The notes below the pieces were generated by a model, which saw only the letters and a list, made by a program, of their open reading frames with translations, ran no database searches and was not told where the DNA came from. This document shows positions 18,361 through 27,077 of a stretch of 64,000 bases of DNA, piece by piece. A program made the position numbers and the translations under genes. The stretch is from an uncultured Bacteroides sp. (GTDB lineage Bacteria; Bacteroidota; Bacteroidia; Bacteroidales; Bacteroidaceae). Within the stretch, counting starts at the first letter, position 1; each line of letters opens with the position of its first letter. Location of the stretch: the NCBI GenBank assembly GCA_900544075.1, contig UQTJ01000002.1:124001-188000 (forward strand), read 5' to 3'.

Positions 18361-19040
18361 TAAAGAAAACATACATATTTATACTGTTGGGTATTGTATT
18401 GTGGCTTAACACCTCCACGGCCAATGCCCAATTGCAGGAACAGAAGCACAATTTCTCCATAGGTTTGAGCGGTGGAGTAAACTTCGGCAATGTAGACTTC
18501 TCGCCACGAATCAAGCAGGGCTACCTGATAGGTCCGCAGGCCGGATTTACAGCCAGATATATCTCCGAGAAATATTTCAGCATGATATGCGGTATCCAGG
18601 CCGAAGTGAACTATTCACAACGCGGATGGAAAGAGGTGATAGAAGACGGCAGCGGAGACAGCTATCAGAGATCAATGGATTATATCGAAGTACCTCTCTT
18701 GGCACATTTAGCTTTCGGAAAGGAATACGGAAACGGAGCAAGATTTATCCTCAACTTAGGTCCACAGATAGGTTTCCACCTCGGAGATAAAGAAAAACAT
18801 GCCATGCCCTCAATACAGAAAGAACAATACGGTAAAGCTGTTGAGAACGGTTTTGACTACGGTCTTATAGGTGGAGGCGGGATTGAGATTCGTACAGGAG
18901 TAGGCCACTTCCTGCTTGAAGGAAGATACTACTTCGGACTCAGCGACTTCTTCAACACTACAAAGAAAGACTATTTCTCACGCTCGGCACATACATATAT
19001 ATGTGGGAAAATCACTTATCTTTTTGATATAACGAAGTGA
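18357..19040 (+). CDS. Outer-membrane beta-barrel protein (PorT/OMP_b-brl family)
   Basis: Predicted small outer-membrane barrel of 227 residues with a signal peptide (cleavage near ANAQL, residue 25). Alternating hydrophobic strands with aromatic girdles (GLSGGVNFGNVDFSP, GPQAGFTARYIS, FILNLGPQIGFHLG) and a final strand ending TYLFDITK are typical of the PorT-like barrels of Bacteroidetes. Function unknown. Start overlaps the stop of the LysM gene, so the pair may work together across the envelope. Confidence 0.83.
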   Translation: MIKKTYIFILLGIVLWLNTSTANAQLQEQKHNFSIGLSGGVNFGNVDFSPRIKQGYLIGPQAGFTARYISEKYFSMICGIQAEVNYSQRGWKEVIEDGSGDSYQRSMDYIEVPLLAHLAFGKEYGNGARFILNLGPQIGFHLGDKEKHAMPSIQKEQYGKAVENGFDYGLIGGGGIEIRTGVGHFLLEGRYYFGLSDFFNTTKKDYFSRSAHTYICGKITYLFDITK

Positions 19041-19047
19041 GTTTTTA

Positions 19048-19097
19048 GTTGTTAGTTATTACTACTATCTGTCCGCATGGCTCTAACAACTAACAAC
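19048..19097. repeat. 10-bp inverted repeat after the barrel gene
   Basis: GTTGTTAGTT (19048-19057) pairs with AACTAACAAC (19088-19097) around a 30-base loop; the surrounding sequence repeats TTAGTTATT-like words. No T tract follows at once. It may end the LysM-barrel transcript, or belong to the low-complexity TAGTTGTTAG intergenic repeats often seen in Bacteroides. Confidence 0.5.
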
Positions 19098-19144
19098 CAA
19101 TAACTCATAACTTTTAATTGTTAATTTTTAATTATTAATTCAAT

Positions 19145-19900
19145 ATGCGTCTAATTTCATGGAACGTAAACGGAATCCGCGCATGCTGCGACAAGGGTTT
19201 CCGCGATTCATTCAAGGCACTTGATGCCGATTTCTTCTGCCTGCAGGAAACAAAGATGCAGGAAGGACAGCTTGACCTCAATTTCGAAGGATATACATCA
19301 TATTGGAACTATGCCGAAAAGAAAGGCTATTCCGGTACAGCAATATTCACCCGTCACCAGCCACTGAATGTCACTTACGGTATAGGCATTGACGAACACG
19401 ACCACGAAGGACGTGTAATCACACTCGAAATGGAAAACTTCTTACTCGTAACGGTATATACTCCAAACTCACAGGACGGACTTAAACGTCTGGACTACCG
19501 TATGACTTGGGAAGACGATTTCAGAGCATATCTACAGAATCTTGACAGCAAGAAACCGGTATTGGTATGCGGCGACCTTAATGTGGCACACAAGGAGATA
19601 GATTTGAAAAATCCTAAGACCAACCGCATGAATGCAGGATTTACCGACCAGGAAAGAGAAAAGTTCCAGACACTGCTTGATGCCGGCTTTATAGATACAT
19701 TCCGCTATTTCTATCCTGATATGGAGAATATCTATTCATGGTGGTCGTACCGCTTCAAGGCACGCGAGAAGAATGCAGGGTGGCGTATTGACTACTTTGT
19801 AGCATCGGCACGCCTCGCGGACAAACTTCAGGGAGCAAAAATACACACAGATATATTCGGTTCAGACCACTGTCCGGTGGAAGTTACTATAGATTTATAA
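19145..19900 (+). CDS. xth: Exodeoxyribonuclease III / AP endonuclease
   Basis: Cytoplasmic DNA repair nuclease that cuts at abasic sites and degrades DNA from 3' ends. The 251-residue protein carries the endonuclease/exonuclease/phosphatase fold with MRLISWNVNGIRAC at the start, the metal-binding glutamate in CLQETKM, CGDLNVAH in the middle, WRIDYFV and the catalytic SDHCPV at the end. The dgkA gene follows 7 bp downstream. Confidence 0.96.
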   Translation: MRLISWNVNGIRACCDKGFRDSFKALDADFFCLQETKMQEGQLDLNFEGYTSYWNYAEKKGYSGTAIFTRHQPLNVTYGIGIDEHDHEGRVITLEMENFLLVTVYTPNSQDGLKRLDYRMTWEDDFRAYLQNLDSKKPVLVCGDLNVAHKEIDLKNPKTNRMNAGFTDQEREKFQTLLDAGFIDTFRYFYPDMENIYSWWSYRFKAREKNAGWRIDYFVASARLADKLQGAKIHTDIFGSDHCPVEVTIDL

Positions 19901-19907
19901 TATAAAG

Positions 19908-20288
19908 ATGAAGAACGACGGGTTTACACTAAGAAAAAGACTTAGGAGCTTCAAGTTTGCTTTCAATGGCATAAAACTGCTCATTACGCGAGAGCACAAT
20001 GCATGGATACACTGCTTTGCGGCTGTATGCGTCATAGTGGCCGGATTTGCTTTCAACATATCCACAACGGAATGGATATCTGTAATATTTGCCATAGGAA
20101 CAGTGCTTGCGGCAGAAGCTGTAAACTCGTCCATCGAAGCCATAGCAGACCTCGTTTCACCGGGATATAACGAAGCCATAAAACGTACCAAGGACCTTGC
20201 AGCAGGAGCAGTACTGATACTTGCCATAGCAGCAGCCATCGTAGGACTGATAATATTTGTCCCGAAAGTAATGGAAATATTCTGTTGA
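19908..20288 (+). CDS. dgkA: Diacylglycerol/undecaprenol kinase family protein
   Basis: Small integral membrane lipid kinase (126 residues) of the DgkA family, which phosphorylates diacylglycerol in many Gram-negatives and undecaprenol in Gram-positives. An amphipathic start is followed by three membrane segments; the catalytic signature EAVNSSIEAIAD and KDLAAGAVL are intact. It sits 7 bp behind xth and 45 bp ahead of a PAP2 lipid phosphatase, so kinase and phosphatase for a membrane lipid alcohol are side by side. Confidence 0.93.
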   Translation: MKNDGFTLRKRLRSFKFAFNGIKLLITREHNAWIHCFAAVCVIVAGFAFNISTTEWISVIFAIGTVLAAEAVNSSIEAIADLVSPGYNEAIKRTKDLAAGAVLILAIAAAIVGLIIFVPKVMEIFC

Positions 20289-20333
20289 ACAAACAAGCAG
20301 GAAATTGCGTTTCTATAATAAAACAATAAAGAT

Positions 20334-20894
20334 ATGATTAAAAGAATCAGCATATTATTTATGGTGTGCCTGCTGTCATTATCCATCAGTGCACAGACCA
20401 TTGAAGTTACCGGCAGCCGTAAGGCAGTCCGTACGTCAGGCGACGTAGGAGCAGTTCTTCTCCCCGTAGCAGGACTGACGGCAATACTTATAAACAAGGA
20501 TTGGGAGGGTTTGAAACAGGGAGTATTTTCAGGCATCACTACACTTGGAGTAACTTATGCGCTGAAATATGCCGTAAAGAAAGAACGTCCCGACCACAGC
20601 AATTTCCACTCCTTCCCTTCCATGCACACATCAGTATCGTTTGCCGCGGCTTCGTTCATACAGCGCAGATACGGTTGGAAATGGGGAGCACCTGCTTATG
20701 TACTGTCCACATATGTAGGCTGGAGCCGCGTTTATGGCAAGAAACATGACTGGTGGGATGTAGCAGCCGGAGCAGTAATAGGTACAGCCAGTTCGTACAT
20801 CTTCACACGCCCGTTTGCCAAGAAACATAATCTTACTATAAGTCCAGTTGCAGGCGACGGACATTACGGTGTTTATGCTTCGATGAATTTCTAA
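20334..20894 (+). CDS. PAP2 family lipid phosphatase
   Basis: Exported or membrane-linked phosphatase of the PAP2 superfamily, 186 residues, with an N-terminal signal (cleavage near SISAQT). The three catalytic motifs are present: KKERPD, FPSMHTS and SRVYGKKHDWWD. Family members remove phosphate from undecaprenyl pyrophosphate, phosphatidate or lipid A; which one is not visible. It shares the unit with dgkA. Its stop lies 2 bp from the stop of the converging peptidase gene, leaving no room for a separate terminator. Confidence 0.92.
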   Translation: MIKRISILFMVCLLSLSISAQTIEVTGSRKAVRTSGDVGAVLLPVAGLTAILINKDWEGLKQGVFSGITTLGVTYALKYAVKKERPDHSNFHSFPSMHTSVSFAAASFIQRRYGWKWGAPAYVLSTYVGWSRVYGKKHDWWDVAAGAVIGTASSYIFTRPFAKKHNLTISPVAGDGHYGVYASMNF

Positions 20895-20896
20895 GA

Positions 20897-21682
20897 TTAC
20901 TCACAGAACTTTTCAAAATCTGTTTCAAAAGCCTCAAAGCCACCGGGATAGACACGCGCTATTTTTTCCGACACCTTTGCCCTGTCTGTTTTATCCTGTA
21001 GCAGAGTTATAAAATCGCTCAGAAGCTGACGGGAAACATTTTCTAACATAAAAGTTGTAAGGGCGTGTGCCAATATATAGGCATAACGCTCATCCGTTCT
21101 CTGTTTTTTCATGAACAAGCTCCAGTCTGCATCAACGAAATTCCTTAGATTGACTTCCCCCAACATATACATGGAACGTATCCTCCCCTTTTCGTATGCT
21201 GTCATGGAATGCCTTATACCTTTTTTACCTACCTCACAATGCTCAAAATACTCGCTCAGCCCCTCCATAAGCCATACCGGAGGATTTATACCGGTTATTT
21301 CTCGGGTAAGATAGTGACTTAGCTCATGGTATATCACAGAAAGGCCTCTCTTACGGTTCTTGTCCATCTCCATGATAACAGCCTCTTTTCTTTTCGCACT
21401 ATATAAACCACCGATGTTTTTAACCGGAATTTTTTTGCTTAAACCTATGGTATCCAGATAAAATTCTGCCACACTGCGTTCGTTGAATACCGTAAGTTTC
21501 ACCTTCAGACTATCCTTAAGTCCGAACAGTCTGTAAAACTTTATCTGATATACCATCATCTGTTCCACCAGCTGCTGTTCCTTCTTCGGCAAGGCATCAC
21601 CGGCATATTCTATCTTAAGATATTGGGCTGTAGCTACCAGAACCGACAATGATGCCATAACAAATAATATTATGCGCTTCAT
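20897..21682 (-). CDS. Secreted gluzincin-type metallopeptidase
   Basis: Secreted 261-residue protein: signal peptide to about residue 19 (VATAQY), then a domain with the zinc motif HELSH (YHELSHYLT, near residue 120) and a downstream glutamate in WLMEGLSEYFE as likely third ligand, the pattern of peptidase-MA-like/DUF1570 gluzincins. Substrate unknown. It overlaps the upstream LytM-like gene by four bases and is the third gene of the PBP1A operon, which hints at a role at the cell wall. Confidence 0.75.
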   Translation of the reverse strand: MKRIILFVMASLSVLVATAQYLKIEYAGDALPKKEQQLVEQMMVYQIKFYRLFGLKDSLKVKLTVFNERSVAEFYLDTIGLSKKIPVKNIGGLYSAKRKEAVIMEMDKNRKRGLSVIYHELSHYLTREITGINPPVWLMEGLSEYFEHCEVGKKGIRHSMTAYEKGRIRSMYMLGEVNLRNFVDADWSLFMKKQRTDERYAYILAHALTTFMLENVSRQLLSDFITLLQDKTDRAKVSEKIARVYPGGFEAFETDFEKFCE

Positions 21683-22542
21683 CTATTCTTGTTTTTCTTT
21701 TTCAAATACCTTTTCTGTTCGCGTTTGGTCATATCCCGCATTATGAGATCATCATCTGTCACCGCTTCATATTTTTTCTTCTCCTCCATAATCACATCCC
21801 CCTCTGTAGTTCTGAAAGTAGGCATGAAATGCGAATAGGCATATCCGGTAGCCTGAAGAGCATCAAATTTATTTTCATCGAGGAAGAAATATGTTATCGA
21901 CACACAAGTTCTACCGGCAATCCCCACGGGCTGCCCTGTCAGTACCTGTTCGCCGGGTACAATGAAATTCTCGTCCATAACAAGATATGCCGCAAAAGTA
22001 CGGTCGGCATGATATATAAGCAACTGCCTTGGATTAGTAGTCTTACATGCTATTCCGCTTCGTGTGGCATATACTGTATCACCACGGTGCATATAAAAAT
22101 TCAGGGTTTTCACGCTCTCGCGCAAATCCGTTTTCCATGCTGTAACCTTTCCGTTCTTTACAGGAAGTGCATATGGAAATTTAATATCAAAGTCTTTCAC
22201 AAAATTGCCACGAAAGTACATAAAAGATGAAGGCTCTTTGAACGGATTATCCACATTTGAGCCTTTTGGAATTGTAAACATGGTGTTTTTTCCCGGACGC
22301 AGATTATACGAACGGTCATCAATACGATAAACATAGTAATCGCAATAATCATTATTCGTATATACAAGTAGCAAATCCTCCTTGGAATTCCTCTCCCAAT
22401 TGGATTCTATAACATTAAAAGGCCTCTGCATCAGTGTCTTTAATGATTGCGACATTCCCTGCATCGTAAATAATAACAACATTATTACAACGCAAATTTG
22501 TGTTTTTCCATTCTGCATATTAAAGTTTATTATATAAATCAC
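21679..22542 (-). CDS. Degenerate LytM/M23-like periplasmic protein
   Basis: Exported protein of 287 residues. The middle (about 150-225: DTVYATRSGIACKTT, IYHADRTFAAYLVMD, PGEQVLTGQPVGIAG) follows the M23/LytM fold, but the zinc-binding H-x-D motif before it and the closing HxH (replaced by ITYFFLD) are missing, so it should be non-catalytic. EnvC and NlpD show that such proteins can act as activators of amidases; that role here is inference. The ATG at 22542 overlaps the PBP stop by ATGA; a start at 22518 (MQNGKTQ) would give a more usual signal peptide. Confidence 0.7.
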   Translation of the reverse strand: MIYIINFNMQNGKTQICVVIMLLLFTMQGMSQSLKTLMQRPFNVIESNWERNSKEDLLLVYTNNDYCDYYVYRIDDRSYNLRPGKNTMFTIPKGSNVDNPFKEPSSFMYFRGNFVKDFDIKFPYALPVKNGKVTAWKTDLRESVKTLNFYMHRGDTVYATRSGIACKTTNPRQLLIYHADRTFAAYLVMDENFIVPGEQVLTGQPVGIAGRTCVSITYFFLDENKFDALQATGYAYSHFMPTFRTTEGDVIMEEKKKYEAVTDDDLIMRDMTKREQKRYLKKKNKNR

Positions 22543-24866
22543 TGGAAGAACAAGTCATCAAGGCGACTTGTATTCTCTTCTTCAAGTTCCGACACCTTAT
22601 CCTTACATGGGTCAAACTCATCAGGAATATCAAATTTCTCTTCTTGTGAATATCCTAAAGTTTTGTCGGCATAAACCTTATTCATATATATACCCCAAAT
22701 AGGAAGAGCCATTGAAGCTCCCTGCCCGTCAGCCATACGGTCGAAGTGAATATCACGTTCTTCACCTCCTACCCAGCATCCGGACACCAGACTTGGAGTA
22801 AAGCCCATAAACCAACCGTCGGAGTTATTGTTCGTAGTACCTGTCTTACCACCCATATCGGCTGTGATATGGTATAGTCTTCTTACACGTCCACCGGTAC
22901 CTTCGTTTATTACCGCACGCAGCATTACAAGCATCTTGTATGCGCTGCTTTCGCTTATCACCTCGTTCACCTGTGGAGAGAATGTGGCAAGCACATTACC
23001 GTCGTTGTCCTCTATACGTGTAACAAACAATGGTGCCGTACGTATTCCCTTATTCACGAAAGCCGTGTATGCGCTTACCATTTCGCCCACCGAGATCTCA
23101 CAAGGTCCGAGACACAAAGAGATGGTAGGCTGTATTTCCTTATTCAGTACACCGAACGAATGAATCAGTCTGACCAATTCATACGGATTAAGTTTACTCA
23201 TCAGATAAGCCGAAATCCAGTTGTTAGAATTTGCAAGTCCCCATTTCAGAGTAACTATTTCGCCATAATGCTTCTTTGAACTGTTTCTCGGAGTCCATGC
23301 AATACCGTTCTCGTCGAAATAAGTTCCCTCAACGTTTCTTGTCTCGTCACACGGAGAAAAACCGTTTTCCATTGCAAGTGAATACAGGTACGGTTTGATA
23401 GTAGAACCCACCTGACGGCGTCCCACCATAGCCATATCATACTTGAAATTGTCATAGTTAGGTCCTCCAACATATGCTTTCACATACCCTGTAATAGGAT
23501 CCATCGACATAAATCCGGCACGCAGGAAGTGCTTGTAGTATTTAATGGAATCAAGAGGAGTCATTATAGTGTCTTTCTCGCCCTGATATGTAAACACAGT
23601 CATCTCACGTGGAGTATTGAAAGCCTTCATTATTTCCGCATCCGAATATCCGGCTGCCTTCATCACACGACGACGTTCGCTTTGCTTTATGGAACGATTC
23701 AAGATAGCATCAACCTCTTCCGCTGATAACTGATTTGTGTATGGTGCTGTCTTTCTACCTTTCTTTTCCTTGAAGAAACGAGGCTGCAGATACTCAGCCA
23801 CATGCTCCTGAACTGCCTCTTCGGCATATTGCTGCATGCGCGAGTTGATAGTAGTATAAATCTTTAACCCATCTGTATAAAGATTATAGTTTGAACCATC
23901 CTTTTTCTTGTTCTTTGCGCACCACCCATACAGAGGATTTGTTTCCCACGCAAGGGAATCTTCGTAGAACTTCTGCATCTGCCATCCGCGATAATTCTTC
24001 TTCACCGGTTTCTTTGCATTCAACACTCCTCGGAGATATTCTCTGAAGTATGTAGCCAGACCGTCATTATGGTCAACCGGCCTGTATCTAAGAACCAAAG
24101 GTAGTGCCTGAAGCGAATCGCGTTCATCCTCTGTCAGATAACCGGCTTTACGCATCTGGTCGAGCACCACATTTCGGCGTCCGCGTGTACGTTCATTAAA
24201 TCGACGCGGATTATACAGGGAAGGATTCTTGCACATACCTATAAGTGTAGCAGCCTCTTCAATGCTCAAATCCTTAGGATCTTTTGAGAAATATGTACCT
24301 GCTGCCGTCTTTATACCTACGGCATTGTTCAGGAAATCGAACTTATTGAGATACATCGTGAGGATTTCTTCCTTGGTATAATAACGCTCCAACTTTACGG
24401 CAATAACCCACTCTATAGGTTTCTGAAGCAAACGTTCCATAACATTGTCCGCTGTAGGAGAATAGAACTGCTTAGCCAACTGCTGAGTTATAGTACTACC
24501 ACCACCGGCATTTTTCTGCATGAACACACCACGCTTGATAAGGGCACGCATGAAAGCTCGCGCATCAATACCTGAATGTTCACTGAAACGCACGTCCTCA
24601 GTAGCCACAAGAGCATGCACCAGATTTGGTGACAAATCCTCGTAACCTACATACAGACGGTTCTCCTTGCTGAGTGACCATGTTCCCAACACCTTTCCGT
24701 CGTCAGAAATAACCTGTGTGGCAAACTTTAGATTAGGATTTTCAAGTTCCTCAATAGGTGGCACATAACCAATCTTGCCATCTGAGATAGCAGAAAATAT
24801 TATATACGTTGCCAGCATACCTATCAGCAGCAACGCCCAAAGTACGATGATAAAAGTCTTTCTCAT
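22539..24866 (-). CDS. Penicillin-binding protein 1A (bifunctional)
   Basis: Class A penicillin-binding protein that polymerises glycan strands and cross-links peptides. One membrane anchor (about residues 4-26) leads to the GT51 transglycosylase domain with the catalytic glutamate E90 in ATEDVRFSEHSGID and GGGSTITQQLAKQF, then the transpeptidase domain with the nucleophile in GSTIKPYLYS, SNN in the second motif and KTGTTNNNSDGWFMG as the third. Length 775 is normal. First gene of an overlapping three-gene operon with two exported wall-related proteins; a consensus promoter lies 62 bp upstream. Confidence 0.95.
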   Translation of the reverse strand: MRKTFIIVLWALLLIGMLATYIIFSAISDGKIGYVPPIEELENPNLKFATQVISDDGKVLGTWSLSKENRLYVGYEDLSPNLVHALVATEDVRFSEHSGIDARAFMRALIKRGVFMQKNAGGGSTITQQLAKQFYSPTADNVMERLLQKPIEWVIAVKLERYYTKEEILTMYLNKFDFLNNAVGIKTAAGTYFSKDPKDLSIEEAATLIGMCKNPSLYNPRRFNERTRGRRNVVLDQMRKAGYLTEDERDSLQALPLVLRYRPVDHNDGLATYFREYLRGVLNAKKPVKKNYRGWQMQKFYEDSLAWETNPLYGWCAKNKKKDGSNYNLYTDGLKIYTTINSRMQQYAEEAVQEHVAEYLQPRFFKEKKGRKTAPYTNQLSAEEVDAILNRSIKQSERRRVMKAAGYSDAEIMKAFNTPREMTVFTYQGEKDTIMTPLDSIKYYKHFLRAGFMSMDPITGYVKAYVGGPNYDNFKYDMAMVGRRQVGSTIKPYLYSLAMENGFSPCDETRNVEGTYFDENGIAWTPRNSSKKHYGEIVTLKWGLANSNNWISAYLMSKLNPYELVRLIHSFGVLNKEIQPTISLCLGPCEISVGEMVSAYTAFVNKGIRTAPLFVTRIEDNDGNVLATFSPQVNEVISESSAYKMLVMLRAVINEGTGGRVRRLYHITADMGGKTGTTNNNSDGWFMGFTPSLVSGCWVGGEERDIHFDRMADGQGASMALPIWGIYMNKVYADKTLGYSQEEKFDIPDEFDPCKDKVSELEEENTSRLDDLFFQ

Positions 24867-24927
24867 TGAAATTGCTTATTTATTACATATCAGTCCCCTA
24901 ATTCTCCAAAAAGGGAACAAATCGACA

Positions 24928-24959
24928 CAAAATTAGCAAAAGGTGAGCGCAAAAACAAA
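24928..24959 (-). promoter_or_regulatory. Promoter of the PBP1A operon
   Basis: On the minus strand TTTG (24956-24959 reversed) and TAATTTTG (24928-24935 reversed) are separated by 20 bases, a full match to the Bacteroides promoter pattern. RNA would start near 24921, about 55 bases before the PBP start codon. Confidence 0.68.
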
Positions 24960-25028
24960 TGAAAAATGAAGTTTTCATTAACTTCTCATAAATATCAAAA
25001 ATTGGGCGGAACTTTAAAATATTTTATG

Positions 25029-25036
25029 TACCTTTG
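25029..25036 (+). promoter_or_regulatory. Candidate -7 box for pyrBI
   Basis: TACCTTTG fits TAnnTTTG and lies 38 bp before the pyrB ATG at 25074. The nearest TTG (25002-25004) is 24 bases away, longer than usual, so the -33 element is uncertain. Its position makes the upstream ATG at 24966 an unlikely start. Confidence 0.4.
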
Positions 25037-25073
25037 GACTTCGGTATTAAAAAATAAACATAAAACTGCTAAT

Positions 25074-26015
25074 ATGGAAAATAGAAGTTTAGTTACTATT
25101 GCTGGACATTCCAAAGAGAAAATACTTTACCTTCTGGAAATGGCAAGAGAATTTGAGAAGAAGCCGAACCGTAGCCTTCTGGCAGGAAGAATTGTGGCAA
25201 CATTGTTTTTTGAGCCGTCAACTCGTACACGCCTCAGTTTTGAAACTGCAGCTAACCGTCTGGGTGCAAAAGTAATAGGTTTTACAGACCCTAAGGTAAC
25301 AAGCTCATCAAAAGGCGAAACCCTGAAGGATACTATCATGATGGTAAGTAACTATGCTGACATTATCGTGATGAGACACTACCTGGAAGGTGCTGCAAGA
25401 TATGCCAGCGAAGTGACAAAAGTTCCTATCGTCAATGCAGGCGACGGTGCAAACCAGCATCCTTCGCAAACTATGCTGGACTTATACTCCATATACAAGA
25501 CTCAGGGAACTCTGGAAAACCTGAACATCTACATGGTGGGCGACTTGAAATACGGTCGTACAGTACACTCTCTTCTGATGGCTATGCGCCATTTCAATCC
25601 TACATTCCATTTCATCGCGCCGGACGAACTTAAAATGCCGGAAGAATACAAAATCTACTGCAAGGAACATAATATTAAATATGTAGAGCACACTGAATTC
25701 AACGAAGATGTGATTGCCGATGCCGACATTCTTTATATGACACGTGTGCAGAGAGAACGCTTCACCGACTTGATGGAATATGAGAGAGTAAAAGATGTAT
25801 ATATTCTGAACAACAAAATGCTGGAGAAGACACGCCCTAACCTGCGTATCCTGCATCCGCTGCCAAGAGTGAACGAAATTGCCTATGATGTGGACGACAA
25901 TCCTAAAGCATACTACTTCCAGCAGGCACAAAACGGTCTGTACGCACGTCAGGCTATTCTTTGCGACGTATTGGGAATTACACTTGACGAGGTAAAAGCC
26001 GATACTGAAAAATAA
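25074..26015 (+). CDS. pyrB: Aspartate carbamoyltransferase catalytic chain
   Basis: Catalytic subunit of aspartate transcarbamoylase, which makes carbamoyl-aspartate from carbamoyl phosphate and aspartate, the first committed step of pyrimidine synthesis. Family residues are clear: FFEPSTRTRLSFE for carbamoyl phosphate, DGANQHPSQTMLDLYS, and HPLPRVNEI near the end. The ATG at 25074 gives 313 residues, the normal length; the frame is open back to 24966 but that start precedes the likely promoter. The regulatory chain gene pyrI follows after 27 bp. Confidence 0.96.
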   Translation: MENRSLVTIAGHSKEKILYLLEMAREFEKKPNRSLLAGRIVATLFFEPSTRTRLSFETAANRLGAKVIGFTDPKVTSSSKGETLKDTIMMVSNYADIIVMRHYLEGAARYASEVTKVPIVNAGDGANQHPSQTMLDLYSIYKTQGTLENLNIYMVGDLKYGRTVHSLLMAMRHFNPTFHFIAPDELKMPEEYKIYCKEHNIKYVEHTEFNEDVIADADILYMTRVQRERFTDLMEYERVKDVYILNNKMLEKTRPNLRILHPLPRVNEIAYDVDDNPKAYYFQQAQNGLYARQAILCDVLGITLDEVKADTEK

Positions 26016-26042
26016 TAACAGAATATAAATACATTTTTGACC

Positions 26043-26501
26043 ATGAACGAAAAAAAAGAACTGCAGGTAGCCGCTCTTGAAAACGGCACTGTAATAGACC
26101 ATATACCGTCAGACAAACTTTTCACCGTAGTTTCACTGCTGAACCTTAAGGATATGGACAGCAATATCACTATAGGCTATAACCTCGAAAGCAAGAAACT
26201 TGGCAAGAAAGGTATCATCAAGATTGCAGACAAGTTCTTCACTGACGAAGAAATAAACCGTATCTCGGTAGTAGCATCAAATATCAAGCTTAACGTTATC
26301 AGAAACTATGCTGTAGTAGAAAAGAAAGAAGCCATTATGCCTGACGAACTGAAAGGAATTGTGAAATGCAACAACCCAAAATGCATCACAAACAATGAAC
26401 CTATGCAGACATGGTTTCACGTGACAGACAAGGAAAAAGGCCTGTTGAAATGTCACTACTGCGAAAAAGAGCAGCAGAAGGATAATATTAAACTTATCTG
26501 A
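26043..26501 (+). CDS. pyrI: Aspartate carbamoyltransferase regulatory chain
   Basis: Regulatory subunit that binds nucleotides and zinc and joins PyrB trimers into the allosteric holoenzyme. The 152-residue protein has the allosteric domain (about 5-95) and a zinc domain with four cysteines at C109, C114, C137 and C140 (VKCNNPKC ... KCHYCEKEQ). ATG at 26043 is chosen over a TTG two codons earlier. Its stop lies 2 bp before the flavin reductase gene, which may be cotranscribed. Confidence 0.95.
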   Translation: MNEKKELQVAALENGTVIDHIPSDKLFTVVSLLNLKDMDSNITIGYNLESKKLGKKGIIKIADKFFTDEEINRISVVASNIKLNVIRNYAVVEKKEAIMPDELKGIVKCNNPKCITNNEPMQTWFHVTDKEKGLLKCHYCEKEQQKDNIKLI

Positions 26502-26503
26502 TA

Positions 26504-27070
26504 ATGAAACAAGACTGGAAACCAGGTACCATGGTTTATCCGCTGCCTGCCGTAATGGTAAGCTGCGGCAGCTGTGAAGAAGAATATAACATTATAACAG
26601 TAGCGTGGGTGGGTACTATATGTACCAACCCACCTATGTGTTACATATCGGTAAGGCCGGAACGACACTCCTACCCCATTCTGAAAAAGAATATGGAGTT
26701 CGTGATAAACCTTACCACAAAAGATATGGCCTATGCCACTGACTGGTGCGGAGTAAGATCAGGAAAGAACTTCAACAAGTTCAGTGAAATGAAACTCACA
26801 CCTGGAAAAGCATCGGTAGTGAATGCACCTATAATAGAAGAATCACCGCTATGTATAGAATGCAGAGTTAAAGAGATAATATCGTTAGGCTCGCATGACA
26901 TGTTCATAGCCGATGTGGTAAATGTAAAGGCCGACGAAAAATACCTTGATTCAGAAACCGGGAAATTCGAGCTTGCCAAATCAAACCTTCTTGTTTACGC
27001 ACATGGCGGATATTACGAAACCGGAAAGAAAATAGGAAAATTCGGATGGTCAGTTGAAAAAAAGAAATAG
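26504..27070 (+). CDS. Flavin reductase family protein
   Basis: Cytoplasmic 188-residue protein of the flavin reductase-like (FMN-binding split barrel) family. Family features are the start YPLPAVMVSCG, NIITVAWVGTICTNPPM, SVRPERHSYPIL and FVINLTTKDMA. Relatives bind FMN and transfer electrons from NAD(P)H or act as small flavoproteins; the partner is not evident. It starts 2 bp behind pyrI, and the next gene starts 7 bp after it. Confidence 0.9.
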   Translation: MKQDWKPGTMVYPLPAVMVSCGSCEEEYNIITVAWVGTICTNPPMCYISVRPERHSYPILKKNMEFVINLTTKDMAYATDWCGVRSGKNFNKFSEMKLTPGKASVVNAPIIEESPLCIECRVKEIISLGSHDMFIADVVNVKADEKYLDSETGKFELAKSNLLVYAHGGYYETGKKIGKFGWSVEKKK

Positions 27071-27077
27071 CCTGTCA

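Noticed and set aside
19048..19097. Terminal inverted repeats of a small mobile element
   Set aside because: The arms are only 40 bases apart, with no target duplication and no coding capacity.
22828..23163. Open frame opposite the PBP1A gene
   Set aside because: Shadow of the transpeptidase domain; composition mirrors the coding strand.
24966..25073. Longer PyrB starting at 24966
   Set aside because: It adds 36 residues not found in PyrB and starts upstream of the probable -7 box at 25029-25036.
27054..27077. TTG start of the barrel gene at 27054
   Set aside because: It would place charged residues before the signal peptide and overlap the flavin reductase gene; the ATG at 27078 is better.
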